A DNA stretch of 33,709 nt, from NCBI RefSeq assembly GCF_001586785.1, contig NZ_LUFH02000068.1, positions 1 to 33,709 of the forward strand, read 5' to 3'. This stretch comes from Sphaerospermopsis aphanizomenoides BCCUSP55. GTDB taxonomy: Bacteria > Cyanobacteriota > Cyanobacteriia > Cyanobacteriales > Nostocaceae. Position numbers and translations under genes: made by a program. Below are positions 9,019-17,739 of this stretch, piece after piece; position 1 is the first letter of the stretch, and each line of letters opens with the position of its first letter. The notes under the pieces were generated by a model. That model did no database searches and was not told where the DNA came from. It saw only the letters and a list, made by a program, of their open reading frames with translations.

Positions 9019-10836
9019 ATGCTAATTAATTTTATAGCCAGAGTGGGTGAATTCAACCCGCAACTTTTTCGAGAACTGAAAGGCCGATTTAAGCCTCTTA
9101 ATGTCATACTAGCTGTTGCTTCATCTTTATTACTACAGTTAGTAGTTTTTCTATATCAACTCGCCGACTTACCCAATGACGAATACTCTATCAGCGGTTC
9201 TTACTGCCGTCTGTGGCCAGCATATCAACAACAACAAAACCAGCTTTACCAACAACAATCTCAACTTAATCAACAATTAGCTAATTATCAACAAATTAAA
9301 CTTAAACTATCAGACACCAGCATAATTCCTGATTTACAGGCAAAACTTAAGGATGTCAACGACCAAATTGCGAACTTACAAACTAAGCTATCTAAGTTTT
9401 GTCCTCTGGATCAAATTGACTGGCAAATGTGGTGGCGAGACCACTGGGAATACTACTTTCTGACATTCAGTGTAATTTTTATCTTTACACTCTTAATCGC
9501 AGGTACTTATCTATTAATCAGCGATTTAGCCAAAGAAGAACATCGAGGCACACTCAATTTTATTCGTCTTAGTCCCCAGTCAGAAACCAGTATTTTGGCT
9601 GGAAAAATGTTAGGTGTACCCAGTTTAATTTATCTGTTTGTACTCACTGCCATTCCTTTACACTTTTGGGCTGGACGTTCTGCTAACATTGCCTCCAGTT
9701 ACATTCTTAGTTACTATGCTGTTCTTGCTGCTTGCTGCGGGTTCTTTTACAGTGCAGCACTTCTTTTTGGTTTAGTCAGTCGCTGGTTCAGCAGTTTTCA
9801 ACCCTGGTTAGGAAGTGGTGGTTTGTTGGTTTTGTTGTTCATGACGATGATCATGGCGAATGCTTCTTATGATCAAATTAACAACCCTCTGAATTGGTTT
9901 AGGTTTTTTGCTCCTTGGGATATTACCAATTACCTATTCCCTAATCTGTTTCATGTATACCAAGGTTCACCATTAAATAATCTCGCATTTTTCTACTTCC
10001 CAATTGGCAAAAACTTCCTCAGTTTAGTAGGATTTTATCTCATTAATTATGGAGTTTGTAGTTACGGTATTTGGCAAGCAATGGAACGCTGTTTTCGTAA
10101 TCCAAATACCACAATTTTAAGTAAATCTCAAAGCTATTTTTTCATAGCTTTTACTCAGGTCATGTTCATAGGATTGGCAATGAACTTTGCCCCCAGACAT
10201 CAATTTTTAGATGTCGTATATTTAACGGCAATGGTCAATTTTGCCTTAATTATCAGTTTAACTATTCTCCTGTCACCACCCCGTCCCACAATCCAAGATT
10301 GGGCTAGATATAGACACCAAAATCAACCTCATGAATCAATCTGGCAAGATTTAATTTTTGGTGAAAAAAGCCCTGCAATTCTGGCAATTTTCATTAATTT
10401 AGTAATTGCCTACATACCCTTATTAGTTACAGTCTTAGCCTATCCCGGAGATTATCATCAAGATATTGAATTCGGCAAAATCATATTGACTCTAGGTTTA
10501 TCCATGAGTTTAATGTTGATTTACGCTACCATTGCTCAACTTATGTTGCTGATGAAAAATTCTAAACGTTATGTTTGGGCAATTGGTACTGTAGGTGCTG
10601 CAATATTTTTACCACCCATTCTCCTGTCAATTTTGGCTAATGACCCAGCTGCAAATTCTGCCATCTGGCTGTTTTCTACCTTTCCTTGGGCAGCAATAGA
10701 AAAATCAACAACAGTCACAATTTTTATGGCGTTACTATCAGATTTCACTGTTCTAGCCTTGTTAAATTTCCAATTGAGAAAACAAGTTAGAGTTTTGGGT
10801 GAATCTGCAACCAAGGCATTATTAGCTGGAAGATAA
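9019..10836 (+). CDS. ABC-2 type transporter, permease subunit with Gln-rich outer loop
   Basis: This is the integral membrane partner of the preceding ATPase. I chose the ATG at 9019 (AGG eight bases upstream) over the TTG two codons earlier, giving 605 residues. The cytoplasmic N-terminus (NPQLFRELKGRFK) leads to TM1 at about 27-47. A long extracytoplasmic loop follows (about 50-140), rich in Gln with the repeated form QQQxQLxQQ and predicted coiled coil, with two Cys. TM2 comes at about 147-168, then LAKEEHRGTLNFIRLSPQS, the coupling-helix segment characteristic of ABC-2 permeases. About ten further hydrophobic segments follow. It is probably co-transcribed with the ATPase; a terminator-like hairpin lies after it at 10903-10935. 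The substrate is unknown. Confidence 0.88.
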   Translation: MLINFIARVGEFNPQLFRELKGRFKPLNVILAVASSLLLQLVVFLYQLADLPNDEYSISGSYCRLWPAYQQQQNQLYQQQSQLNQQLANYQQIKLKLSDTSIIPDLQAKLKDVNDQIANLQTKLSKFCPLDQIDWQMWWRDHWEYYFLTFSVIFIFTLLIAGTYLLISDLAKEEHRGTLNFIRLSPQSETSILAGKMLGVPSLIYLFVLTAIPLHFWAGRSANIASSYILSYYAVLAACCGFFYSAALLFGLVSRWFSSFQPWLGSGGLLVLLFMTMIMANASYDQINNPLNWFRFFAPWDITNYLFPNLFHVYQGSPLNNLAFFYFPIGKNFLSLVGFYLINYGVCSYGIWQAMERCFRNPNTTILSKSQSYFFIAFTQVMFIGLAMNFAPRHQFLDVVYLTAMVNFALIISLTILLSPPRPTIQDWARYRHQNQPHESIWQDLIFGEKSPAILAIFINLVIAYIPLLVTVLAYPGDYHQDIEFGKIILTLGLSMSLMLIYATIAQLMLLMKNSKRYVWAIGTVGAAIFLPPILLSILANDPAANSAIWLFSTFPWAAIEKSTTVTIFMALLSDFTVLALLNFQLRKQVRVLGESATKALLAGR

Positions 10837-10902
10837 ACCAAGATTATTCAGACATTATTCATGGTGGGTAAGTAGCATAACGTTAAAAAACGTAATACCC
10901 CA

Positions 10903-10935
10903 ATCCCCGATTTCTTGAAGAAGTTGGGGATTTTT
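10903..10935 (+). terminator. Terminator-like hairpin after the ABC-2 permease
   Basis: ATCCCC pairs with GGGGAT, with an inner TTCTT-GA-AGAA helix, followed by five T residues. It lies about 65 bp downstream of the permease stop and before purT. Confidence 0.6.
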
Positions 10936-10999
10936 ATGGTCATTTTTGTATAAAATGAGAATGACAAATTACCGCAATAAATATTTACCTCATCTTTTT

Positions 11000-12169
11000 A
11001 TGAAAAAATCGCTGCAACTACCTCAAAAATTGATGCTGTTAGGTTCAGGAGAACTAGGCAAAGAATTTGTAATTGCTGCTCAACGCTTAGGCAATTATGT
11101 AATTGCAGTTGACCGCTATGCTAACGCTCCCGCTATGCAGGTCGCTGATTGTTCTGAAGTAATTTCTATGCTAAGTGCAGATGATTTAGAAGCTGTAGTC
11201 ACTAAACATCAGCCTGATTTTATTATTCCCGAAATTGAAGCGATTAGAACCGAGAAATTACAGGAATTTGAACAACGGGGAATTACAGTTATTCCTACAG
11301 CAGCAGCCACTAATTACACAATGAATCGGGATAGAATCCGCGAATTAGCGCATCAACAATTAGGGATAAGAACTGCTAAATACGGTTATGCTTTAACTTT
11401 AGAAGAATTGATTACAGTTTCTGACCAAATCGGATTTCCAAATGTTGTTAAACCTGTAATGTCATCATCAGGAAAAGGCCAATCTGTAGTTGAAGATAGA
11501 ACAGAAGTTGAAAAAGCTTGGAATTATGCTATTTCTAATTCCAGAGGTGATAGTCAAAAAGTAATTGTCGAAGAATTTATTAACTTTGAAATCGAAATTA
11601 CTTTACTCACCATTAAACAATGGAATGCTCCAACTATATTCTGTCCTCCCATTGGACACAGACAAGAAAGAGGAGATTATCAAGAGTCTTGGCAACCAGC
11701 AGGTATTTCTGAAGATAAGATATTAGCATCTCAAGAAATAGCTAAAAAAGTTACTGATGCTTTAGGTGGTGCAGGAATTTTTGGCGTGGAATTTTTCATT
11801 ACTAAAGATGAAGTGATTTTTTCTGAACTCTCTCCTAGACCTCATGATACAGGCATGGTGACATTAATTTCTCAAAATTTGAATGAATTTGAATTACATC
11901 TACGGGCAATTTTAGGTTTACCAATTCCCCACATTGAACAGTTAGGTTTTTCTGCCAGTGCAGTAATTTTAGCCTCGGAAAAATCTGATTCTATTGCTTT
12001 TTCTGGTGTGGCTGAGGCATTAGCAGAAAAAGATGTAGATATTAGATTATTTGGTAAACCTACTGCTCATCCCTATCGACGGATGGGGGTAGCTTTGGCA
12101 AAAGGTGCTGATATTGAAGATGCGAGAGAGAAGGCTACAAGGGCTGCAAGTAAGGTGAAATTGGTTTAA
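11000..12169 (+). CDS. purT: Formate-dependent phosphoribosylglycinamide formyltransferase (GAR transformylase 2)
   Basis: PurT uses ATP and formate to formylate glycinamide ribonucleotide in purine synthesis, independently of folate. The ATG at 11000 gives 389 residues, close to the 392 of E. coli PurT. An upstream ATG at 10955-10961 and a TTG at 10946 would add an unrelated tail. Signatures: MLLGSGELGKE near the N-terminus, AVDRYANAPAMQVA, VPEIEAI-type IIPEIEAIRTEKL, the ATP-grasp stretch PVMSSSGKGQS, FEIEITLLT, GHRQERGDYQESWQP and FSELSPRPHDTGMVTLISQ. The C-terminal IRLFGKP motif is present. It is a single gene with a terminator upstream and an inverted repeat downstream. Confidence 0.97.
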   Translation: MKKSLQLPQKLMLLGSGELGKEFVIAAQRLGNYVIAVDRYANAPAMQVADCSEVISMLSADDLEAVVTKHQPDFIIPEIEAIRTEKLQEFEQRGITVIPTAAATNYTMNRDRIRELAHQQLGIRTAKYGYALTLEELITVSDQIGFPNVVKPVMSSSGKGQSVVEDRTEVEKAWNYAISNSRGDSQKVIVEEFINFEIEITLLTIKQWNAPTIFCPPIGHRQERGDYQESWQPAGISEDKILASQEIAKKVTDALGGAGIFGVEFFITKDEVIFSELSPRPHDTGMVTLISQNLNEFELHLRAILGLPIPHIEQLGFSASAVILASEKSDSIAFSGVAEALAEKDVDIRLFGKPTAHPYRRMGVALAKGADIEDAREKATRAASKVKLV

Positions 12170-12181
12170 ATATATATAAAT

Positions 12182-12207
12182 GTAGTGATTGCTCAAGCAC
12201 TCACTAC
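12182..12207. terminator. Inverted repeat after purT
   Basis: GTAGTGA (12182-12188) and TCACTAC (12201-12207) are perfect inverted repeats with a small inner GCT-CA-AGC stem. No T-run follows, so it is either a weak terminator or another small palindromic repeat. Confidence 0.4.
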
Positions 12208-12290
12208 GAACCTTGAATCATTGAGTATGACTATAGACTTTTTTGCTATTGGAGGATAAAATACACTAAGTCTGTAGGAATAGTGTATTT

Positions 12291-12743
12291 ATGAATGATT
12301 TAACCAAAATTAGTCAAGACTGCAACACCACCTCAGCACAAATAGAGCAAACTGTTTCAGCTAAAGCAAGCATTAATATTTGGAAGAAGTTAAGAGGTGG
12401 ATTTTTTCTGGTGTTGGGATACTTACTTTCCCCTTTATGCTGGTGGAATGATTTATTATTCAATTTACCAATTGCCTACTTTTTTGGGTATTTATGCAGT
12501 TTTATGTCACCTAAATTACTGTTACCCTGTACAATTATTGGTTACTGGCTCTCGAATATTATTGGTATCCTATTGATGCAATTTGGTTCAGTAGATATTT
12601 TGCAAAAAGCACCCAAAGAACGTAACTTTAAAAAAGAGTTATTCAATACTTTAGTTTCTTCAACTGTGTATACCTTAGTGATTATGTTTCTGATTCAGTT
12701 TAAAATTATTGATAGTCCTATAGCACTTATTAATCATTCTTGA
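12291..12743 (+). CDS. Small multi-pass membrane protein of unknown function
   Basis: A 150-residue protein with a polar N-terminal third (residues 1-33) and then three to four hydrophobic segments at about 38-57, 60-75, 77-102 and 122-140. A Trp/Pro-rich start to the membrane part (GYLLSPLCWWNDLLFNLP) and a basic loop (APKERNFKKE) suggest a cytoplasmic inner loop. I do not recognise the family. It stands alone between purT and the convergent SPFH gene, with about 120 bp of upstream space for its own promoter. Confidence 0.65.
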   Translation: MNDLTKISQDCNTTSAQIEQTVSAKASINIWKKLRGGFFLVLGYLLSPLCWWNDLLFNLPIAYFFGYLCSFMSPKLLLPCTIIGYWLSNIIGILLMQFGSVDILQKAPKERNFKKELFNTLVSSTVYTLVIMFLIQFKIIDSPIALINHS

Positions 12744-12849
12744 GCAAGAATATTCATAACTTTTCAAACAAGGTGCGGATATTTAGGCTTTGCTGAAACA
12801 GGATGAGGATAGGGAATAGGGTTTTTATCATTCTTTCCTAGCTATTACT

Positions 12850-12999
12850 AACTATTAATTGATAATTGACAATTGTTTCATACAAGATTTACAACCTACC
12901 TTTTGACGGGGAAAAAAGAAAAAATTTCCGATTTTTCAATCTTCGGCCTTCAAGGGAGAGATAATTGTCAATTGTTCATTGTTAATTATCCATTGTTGA
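12850..12999. repeat. AATTGACAATTG-type repeats at the SPFH gene 3' end
   Basis: Two inverted copies of an ATAATTGACAATTG-like unit lie at about 12857-12875 and 12961-12975. They are followed by ATTGTTCATTGTTAATTATCCATTGTTG, given here only as a description of alternating ATTGTT units. The repeat runs into the coding end of the SPFH gene, so its last residues (NYSTMDN) and stop are repeat-derived. Confidence 0.55.
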
Positions 13000-13809
13000 A
13001 TAATTTTCACTAGCTGTAATTAACTGCTGAATATCCCAAAGCTTGAGATTATCTTTACCCATGATTAATGGTAACTTACCATTCCACTTTTCTAGAGCTT
13101 GCCTTTGGAGTAATTCTGGAGTTAAAATATTTTTTAATAAATTGAGAGATTCTGCTTCACCTTTTGCTAAATTAACTTGAGCATCAGCTTCTTTGACTGC
13201 TTTTAAAGCTAAAAATTCAGCCCGTTTTGCCTCCTGGGCGGCAATTTGTTTTGCTTCTACTGCTTCTCTGAAGTGATCAGAAAAGCGAATATGAACTAGA
13301 GAAATATCATCAACTGCAAGATTATAGTTTTCTAGCCTTTTGGTTAAAAATTCATCTAATCTAGTTTTTACATCTCCACGTTTAGTAATTATTTCTTCGG
13401 CAGTATATTGAGCAATTACTGCTTTTAACACTTCTTCTACTGCTGGATTGATAATTATTTCAATGACATCTTTCTCTTCACCAATTTGTTGAAAAATATT
13501 GTTGGCTTTCTCCGGTAAAATATGCCAATTAAGTGCAACGTCCGTGAAAACATTTTGTAAGTCTTTAGACGCAGCTTCAGCAGATATTGCCTGTTTTTTA
13601 ATTTTAATTCTTAATTTTTTAACTGTATTAATAACCGGGATAATCAGGTGTATTCCTTCTCCTAATACTTGATTTTGAACTTGACCAAATTTCATTAATA
13701 CACCACGTTCACCAGCATTAACTATGACAATAGGCGTGAGTAATATGGTAAGTAAACATAGTAATGCGGTCAGTTTACCAGCATTGTTAAGAGCGTTAGA
13801 TTTTTGCAT
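12982..13809 (-). CDS. SPFH/band 7 (prohibitin family) membrane protein
   Basis: SPFH proteins form ring assemblies on membranes that scaffold lipids and proteases. I chose the ATG at 13809 (275 residues, a usual length for cyanobacterial prohibitins). An upstream ATG at 13917 would add 36 residues lacking family character. There is one N-terminal membrane helix (about 13-32, LTALLCLLTILLTPIVIV) and then VNAGERGVLMKFGQV, the classic prohibitin start of the SPFH domain. DVALNWHILPEKA and a long helical region rich in Ala/Glu (FREAVEAKQIAAQEAKRAEF) follow and would form the coiled coil. The C-terminus ends inside a repetitive element. The gene is monocistronic. Confidence 0.9.
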   Translation of the reverse strand: MQKSNALNNAGKLTALLCLLTILLTPIVIVNAGERGVLMKFGQVQNQVLGEGIHLIIPVINTVKKLRIKIKKQAISAEAASKDLQNVFTDVALNWHILPEKANNIFQQIGEEKDVIEIIINPAVEEVLKAVIAQYTAEEIITKRGDVKTRLDEFLTKRLENYNLAVDDISLVHIRFSDHFREAVEAKQIAAQEAKRAEFLALKAVKEADAQVNLAKGEAESLNLLKNILTPELLQRQALEKWNGKLPLIMGKDNLKLWDIQQLITASENYSTMDN

Positions 13810-14215
13810 CCCTATCTCGAATTTTTTATAAGCTTGACACCATATAGCAGCTTTCAGCAGTAAAACCCTTTTCATGCAAGGCTTTGTGATCAAAATTTGT
13901 ACCTGATTGATCTGCAATATGCTGTAATTCTCTTTACGTCAAAAATCTCATAATACCATAATTTTTACATAAATACACTAAATCTACCTACTTGCCGTAG
14001 TTAATATAGAAATTTTAGACTAACAAGCAGTTTTCGTCCCGGTAATTCAAAAAAATTGACAAAAAAATGTATTCACGAATACGGCTATTTTAAAATTTTT
14101 GTGAAATACTGCTATGCAATAAACACAAACTACTAAAACTCGACCGAGTTAGTGTAAATTCAAAAATCTTTCCTGAATTACTCCACAGCAGTTACAACTA
14201 GGATATATACGGACA
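13810..14215. other. Intergenic region upstream of the SPFH gene and the flavin monooxygenase gene
   Basis: This 406-bp divergent spacer is AT-rich. It holds a TTGACA at 14056-14061 and a perfect GTATTC-AC-GAATAC palindrome at 14069-14082, listed separately. I see no further gene or RNA. Confidence 0.5.
14056..14082 (+). promoter_or_regulatory. Candidate operator palindrome next to a -35-like TTGACA
   Basis: TTGACA is followed seven bases later by GTATTC-AC-GAATAC, a perfect 6+6 palindrome. It lies about 135 bp upstream of the monooxygenase gene. No -10 hexamer at the right distance from the TTGACA is convincing, so the promoter part is weak, but the palindrome is exact and could be a repressor site. 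Confidence 0.4.
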
Positions 14216-15397
14216 ATGGTGCAACTATTCTCTAAAGAAGAATCTCAAGATTGGATTAAAGTTACCTCTTCTCTATCTCCAAAATTTGCGTCTAGTGCAG
14301 TAGAAAGAGATATCAAAAGTGAACTTCCAGATGTAGAAATTCAACGGCTCAAAGACACAGGTTTATTATCTTTAGTCGTTCCCCTAGAATATGGTGGTGT
14401 GGGTGCTAGTTGGGTGGAAGCTTTAAAAATTGTCCAGGAAATATCGCAAGCAGATGGTTCAATTGGCCAATTGTATGGGAATCATCTCAATTTAACAGCC
14501 TTGGCTCATATTTCAGGAACGTCACAACAAAAAGAAAGATATTATCGAGAAACTGCTGAAAAGAATTTATTTTGGGCAAATGCCATTAACACACGCGACA
14601 CAAGACTGAAAATTACTCCAGACGGGGAGCATTACCTGGTGAATGGTGTAACAAGAGTTGATAGAGGTGTGGCGATCGCAGATTTTCGAGTTTTTGCTGC
14701 ACTGCAAGATGGGGTAGAAATACCATTAGTATTTGTAATTCCTCAAGATAGAGATGGCGTATTTGTTAACAAAAACTGGGAAATCTTTAGCCAGGAACGT
14801 GCAGATAACGATACATTTATCTTCCACAATGTTGTGATCAAAAAAGATGAAATTTTAGGATATGCTTATCCTCCCAATAGGGCTGTGATGACATTTTTGG
14901 AAATCATTGCTCAATTAACTACAGCTTACGTCTATTTAGGAATTGCCGAAGGGGCGTTAGCTGCTGCCAACGAGTATAACCAAAGTTTTACCAGACCACA
15001 GAATACATTTGGCATAGATAAAAATGATTCATATCTTATACATTCCTACGGTCAATTGTGGACAGAACTGCAAGCGGCTATTGCATTAGCTGATCAAACT
15101 GCTATCCAATTGCAGAAGGCTTGGGAAAAAGATATAGACCTAAATATAGAAGCAAGAGGAAAGATAGCGATCGCCGTCTTTGCGACTAAAGCTTTTGTTA
15201 CTCAGGTTTCTTTAAATATCACCAACAATATTTTTGAAGTTCTGGGTAATAACTCCGCAGCAAATAAATACAATTTTGATAAATACTGGAGAGACTTACG
15301 CCATTTTATCCTCCACGACCCTGTAGATTATAAACCGCGTGACATTGGCAATTGGTTACTCAACCAAGAGTATCCCATTATTACCAAGTATTCATGA
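14216..15397 (+). CDS. Acyl-CoA dehydrogenase-fold flavin monooxygenase, DszC/SfnB-like
   Basis: A 393-residue protein of the acyl-CoA dehydrogenase fold. The N-terminal helical part contains LVVPLEYGGVGASWVEALKI, and the middle beta domain contains the VNGVTRVDRGVAIADFRVF-type flavin-facing strand. The C-terminal four-helix bundle ends LRHFILHDPVDYKPRDIGNWLL. That ending resembles FMNH2-dependent sulfur or amine monooxygenases (DszC, SfnB) rather than true dehydrogenases, and the usual catalytic Glu loop is not evident. The likely job is oxidising an organosulfur compound with reduced flavin supplied by a separate reductase; none is nearby. It stands alone, with a palindrome in its upstream region. 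The fold is sure; the reaction is inferred. Confidence 0.8.
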   Translation: MVQLFSKEESQDWIKVTSSLSPKFASSAVERDIKSELPDVEIQRLKDTGLLSLVVPLEYGGVGASWVEALKIVQEISQADGSIGQLYGNHLNLTALAHISGTSQQKERYYRETAEKNLFWANAINTRDTRLKITPDGEHYLVNGVTRVDRGVAIADFRVFAALQDGVEIPLVFVIPQDRDGVFVNKNWEIFSQERADNDTFIFHNVVIKKDEILGYAYPPNRAVMTFLEIIAQLTTAYVYLGIAEGALAAANEYNQSFTRPQNTFGIDKNDSYLIHSYGQLWTELQAAIALADQTAIQLQKAWEKDIDLNIEARGKIAIAVFATKAFVTQVSLNITNNIFEVLGNNSAANKYNFDKYWRDLRHFILHDPVDYKPRDIGNWLLNQEYPIITKYS

Positions 15398-15417
15398 ATC
15401 ACAACAATTATCAGTGG

Positions 15418-15566
15418 TCACTCGATTTTGGATTGAGGATTTTGGATTTTGGATTGACGTTAGCGAAGCGTACGCAGCGCAGCGAGTATTTTTCCGTCCT
15501 TCAGGACGGGGGCTTATACAAATTTTTTTTAATCTAAAATCTAAAATCTAAAATCTAAAATTCCCG
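15418..15566. repeat. Composite repeat block with hairpin
   Basis: From left to right: GATTTTGGATTGAG-type units; a GCG-rich dispersed repeat (GTTAGCGAAGCGTACGCAGC, about 15459-15478); a perfect CCGTCCT-TC-AGGACGG hairpin (15494-15509); a run of eight T residues (15523-15530); and four AATCTAA heptamers (about 15532-15559). The outer GGATTTT and AAATCTA arms are roughly inverted, so the block may be one composite non-autonomous element. The hairpin could also terminate the monooxygenase transcript. Confidence 0.6.
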
Positions 15567-15607
15567 GTCAACATTTTTTTTTCATGTGTTTAACTGCAAT
15601 AGGATGT

Positions 15608-15853
15608 ATGAATCAATCTTCTAATTTTCTTGCAGAAATATCTGATTTTCTTTATCCTCATAATCCCTATTATGGACAGTTTGAAGCAGAATCTCTAACA
15701 TTTAATGCTCATCTCCAAGATTTTTCTCAAAGAGTTAACTACATTTGCAGTCTACAAACTGGTGGTAAACTTTCCTCTGAGGAAGCTTATCACCAAATTC
15801 AAATTCTCTGGAAACAGTTAAAAATAACTAAAAAACAATTGTCAATTCGTTAG
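15608..15853 (+). CDS. Small conserved cyanobacterial-type protein
   Basis: An 81-residue protein from the ATG at 15608, which has AGGA six bases upstream; an ATG at 15584 lacks a ribosome site. It is soluble, with SSNFLAEISDFLYPHNPYYG at the start and then SRVNYICSLQTGGKLSSEEAYHQIQ split around a conserved-looking TGGK, and it ends in a basic helix. From memory, similar short proteins occur in many cyanobacteria (I believe the DUF7219 group), but I cannot confirm that here. No function is known to me. Confidence 0.6.
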   Translation: MNQSSNFLAEISDFLYPHNPYYGQFEAESLTFNAHLQDFSQRVNYICSLQTGGKLSSEEAYHQIQILWKQLKITKKQLSIR

Positions 15854-15928
15854 GGCGTTTATCTACTGGCAATTATTCTTAAAATCCTATTTTTAAGCAG
15901 CTTAATTTTTATCGAAACAATCGAATCT

Positions 15929-15954
15929 AAAACCGGACTTCGTCCAAAGTTTTT
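15929..15954 (-). terminator. Terminator-like hairpin after crtH
   Basis: Read on the minus strand, GGAC-GAA-GTCC is flanked by AAAAC and GTTTT, which also pair, so the helix ends in a short T-rich stretch. It lies about 25 bp downstream of the crtH stop. Confidence 0.5.
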
Positions 15955-15975
15955 GGAGCGGGGTATAAATTTCCG

Positions 15976-17502
15976 TTACAAAAACGGCCTCCTGCCTTTT
16001 GCTCCCTTGACTTCGTTAAGCCCCAAATCTACAGCAATACGATGAGCGCAAGCAAACCCAGAAAACGCCACCGCATTTAAACCCTGACCAGGAAAGGTAC
16101 TATCTCCCACACAATAGAGGTTAGAAATAGCGGTGCGATTAAAACGCATTCCCAACAACCCCCACAACTTACGCCGGGGTATTGGCCCATAGGTGCCATC
16201 TGTACGACCTAAAAAGCGACGATGGGTAAGGGGTGTCCCGACTTCCAGATAATCCAAGCCAGCATCTAAACCAGGAAAAATCTTTTCTAGTTGTTGAATA
16301 ATTCTCCCTGCGGCTGCTTCCTTTTTTTGTTCGTACTCAGTAGGTTTAAGTCTCTGCCAATCAGCAATTTCAGCAGGGGTGAAAGCATGAATAATGTGGT
16401 ATCCTGTAGGGGCTAAATCTGGGTCAAGTAAGGTAGGAATAGAAACAAAAATTGTTCCTGCCATCAACTCCATGTTTTGCCAATCTGCCAACAAAATATG
16501 ATGGCATTCTGTTCCTGGAGGTAAAACTGAGGCTTTCACTCCGAGATGTAAACTCAAGAAGCTAGGTGATTTTTTATAGGTTTGTTGCCACTTTTTCTCA
16601 TTAGTTGGTATTTTATCTGCGGGTAACAATTTTTCAAAAGTATCCCACTTTGTAGCGTTAGACACAATTCGTTTACCGTAATAAACTTTACCATTAGCTA
16701 ACTGTACACCAGTAGCTTTTCCTTGTTCTGTGAGGACTTTTGTCACTCTAGCTTGGTATTGAATTTGACCGCCAGATTTTTCTAACCCTTCTGCTAATTT
16801 TTGGGCAATTTGTCCTACTCCACCTTTGGGGTAGTTTACTCCGCCATAATGTCTATCAGAAAAAACCATGCCGGCATTAATCATGGGTGTCATAGCTGCT
16901 GGTACTACAGACCAGCAATAACACTCTATATCAATAAACTTTAATAACAGCGGATCTTTGATATAACGCCGCGCCACATCTCCGGCATTTTGAGGTAAAT
17001 ACTTAGCTAAACCCAGACAGGCTAAGGGATGCTGAAAAAAGACCCGCCACAAATACTTTGGTTCTTCTAAGGATAATAATTCTATGCTATTCAGGCAGTT
17101 GAAAACTTTTTGACATTCGTCATAAAAACTACGAATCCCTTTTGCTTCATGGGGAAAATATGCAATTAGATTTTGCAAAAATTGCTCATAGTTTCGGTCA
17201 ACCTTGACATCTAAACCGTTAGGTAGATGATAGTGAATTTGGACGGGATCAGGAATTGTTTCTAGGTTGACATTAACGGCTTCTAGGGCGCGGGTGAGTA
17301 AGTTAGTTGTCCCTTTTTTCCCAAAGCCAAAAATCATGGATGCACCAACATCAAATGTATATCCTTGGCGTTGAAAATAACCTGCACTGCCACCAGGAAT
17401 GAGGTAACGCTCTAAAACTAAGACTTTAGCTCCTTTTGCTGCTAACTGGGTGGCTGTGACTAAACCACCAATACCAGAACCGATGACGATAACATCAAAC
17501 AT
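15976..17502 (-). CDS. crtH: Carotenoid (prolycopene) cis-trans isomerase
   Basis: CrtH converts poly-cis lycopene to all-trans lycopene using reduced FAD, at the membrane, in cyanobacterial carotenoid synthesis. The 508 residues fit the family. The N-terminal FAD-binding Rossmann motif is [20 protein letters not shown] (7-26), followed by GLVTATQ...[43 protein letters not shown] and, at the C-terminus, [20 protein letters not shown], the carotene desaturase/isomerase signature. These features separate it from CrtP/CrtQ desaturases. The ATG at 17502 is joined directly to an AATTCGT heptamer array, so no ribosome-binding site can be seen. The tail residues KGRRPFL lie in a heptamer-like stretch. 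Confidence 0.93.
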   Translation of the reverse strand: MFDVIVIGSGIGGLVTATQLAAKGAKVLVLERYLIPGGSAGYFQRQGYTFDVGASMIFGFGKKGTTNLLTRALEAVNVNLETIPDPVQIHYHLPNGLDVKVDRNYEQFLQNLIAYFPHEAKGIRSFYDECQKVFNCLNSIELLSLEEPKYLWRVFFQHPLACLGLAKYLPQNAGDVARRYIKDPLLLKFIDIECYCWSVVPAAMTPMINAGMVFSDRHYGGVNYPKGGVGQIAQKLAEGLEKSGGQIQYQARVTKVLTEQGKATGVQLANGKVYYGKRIVSNATKWDTFEKLLPADKIPTNEKKWQQTYKKSPSFLSLHLGVKASVLPPGTECHHILLADWQNMELMAGTIFVSIPTLLDPDLAPTGYHIIHAFTPAEIADWQRLKPTEYEQKKEAAAGRIIQQLEKIFPGLDAGLDYLEVGTPLTHRRFLGRTDGTYGPIPRRKLWGLLGMRFNRTAISNLYCVGDSTFPGQGLNAVAFSGFACAHRIAVDLGLNEVKGAKGRRPFL

Positions 17503-17544
17503 AATTCGTAATTCGTAATTCGTAATTCGTAATTCGTAATTCGT
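17503..17544. repeat. Six AATTCGT heptamers directly upstream of the crtH start codon
   Basis: Six exact AATTCGT units run from the base after the crtH ATG to 17544 and then decay to AATTTA. The array occupies the whole place where a Shine-Dalgarno sequence would be. Confidence 0.95.
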
Positions 17545-17662
17545 AATTTAATCACGAAAAGTTGAGCAGTTCAGCAGAAACCTTGTCATAACCACAATTT
17601 TTAACACCTACCTACTGACTTTTGACTTTTGACTTGTGAAACCCCTACACCCTCAAATTCAC

Positions 17663-17733
17663 AAAAAAGAGGGACGAGCCTGCTACCGCTGGCTAATCCC
17701 GTCTGCCGATCCTTTAAAGAGAGGAGAACACTG
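17663..17733 (-). ncRNA. Candidate small RNA upstream of crtH (about 70 nt)
   Basis: On the minus strand a near-consensus promoter (TTGACA at 17769-17764, 18-base spacer, TATATT at 17745-17740) would start transcription near 17733. About 70 bases later there is an intrinsic terminator: GGGA-TT-AGCC pairs with GGCT-CG-TCCC across a ten-base loop, followed by TC and six T residues ending at 17663. The 5' part contains a pyrimidine-rich single-stranded stretch TTCTCCTCTCTTT that could pair with Shine-Dalgarno sequences. No open frame of note lies in it. It may be a trans-acting sRNA, or a terminated leader of crtH, whose start is 160 bases further on. I did not find the ACTCCTCACAC core of Yfr1 or the GGAAACA repeats of Yfr2. 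Confidence 0.6.
17664..17700 (-). terminator. Intrinsic terminator of the candidate small RNA
   Basis: Two stacked four-base helices (GGGA/TCCC and AGCC/GGCT) separated by a 2x2 internal loop, a ten-base apical loop and a six-T tail. It is the best-formed terminator in the window. Confidence 0.65.
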
Positions 17734-17739
17734 TAGAAC

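Noticed and set aside
15339-15551. Two overlapping short + strand frames after the monooxygenase gene
   Set aside because: They start inside that gene in other frames and read through repeats.
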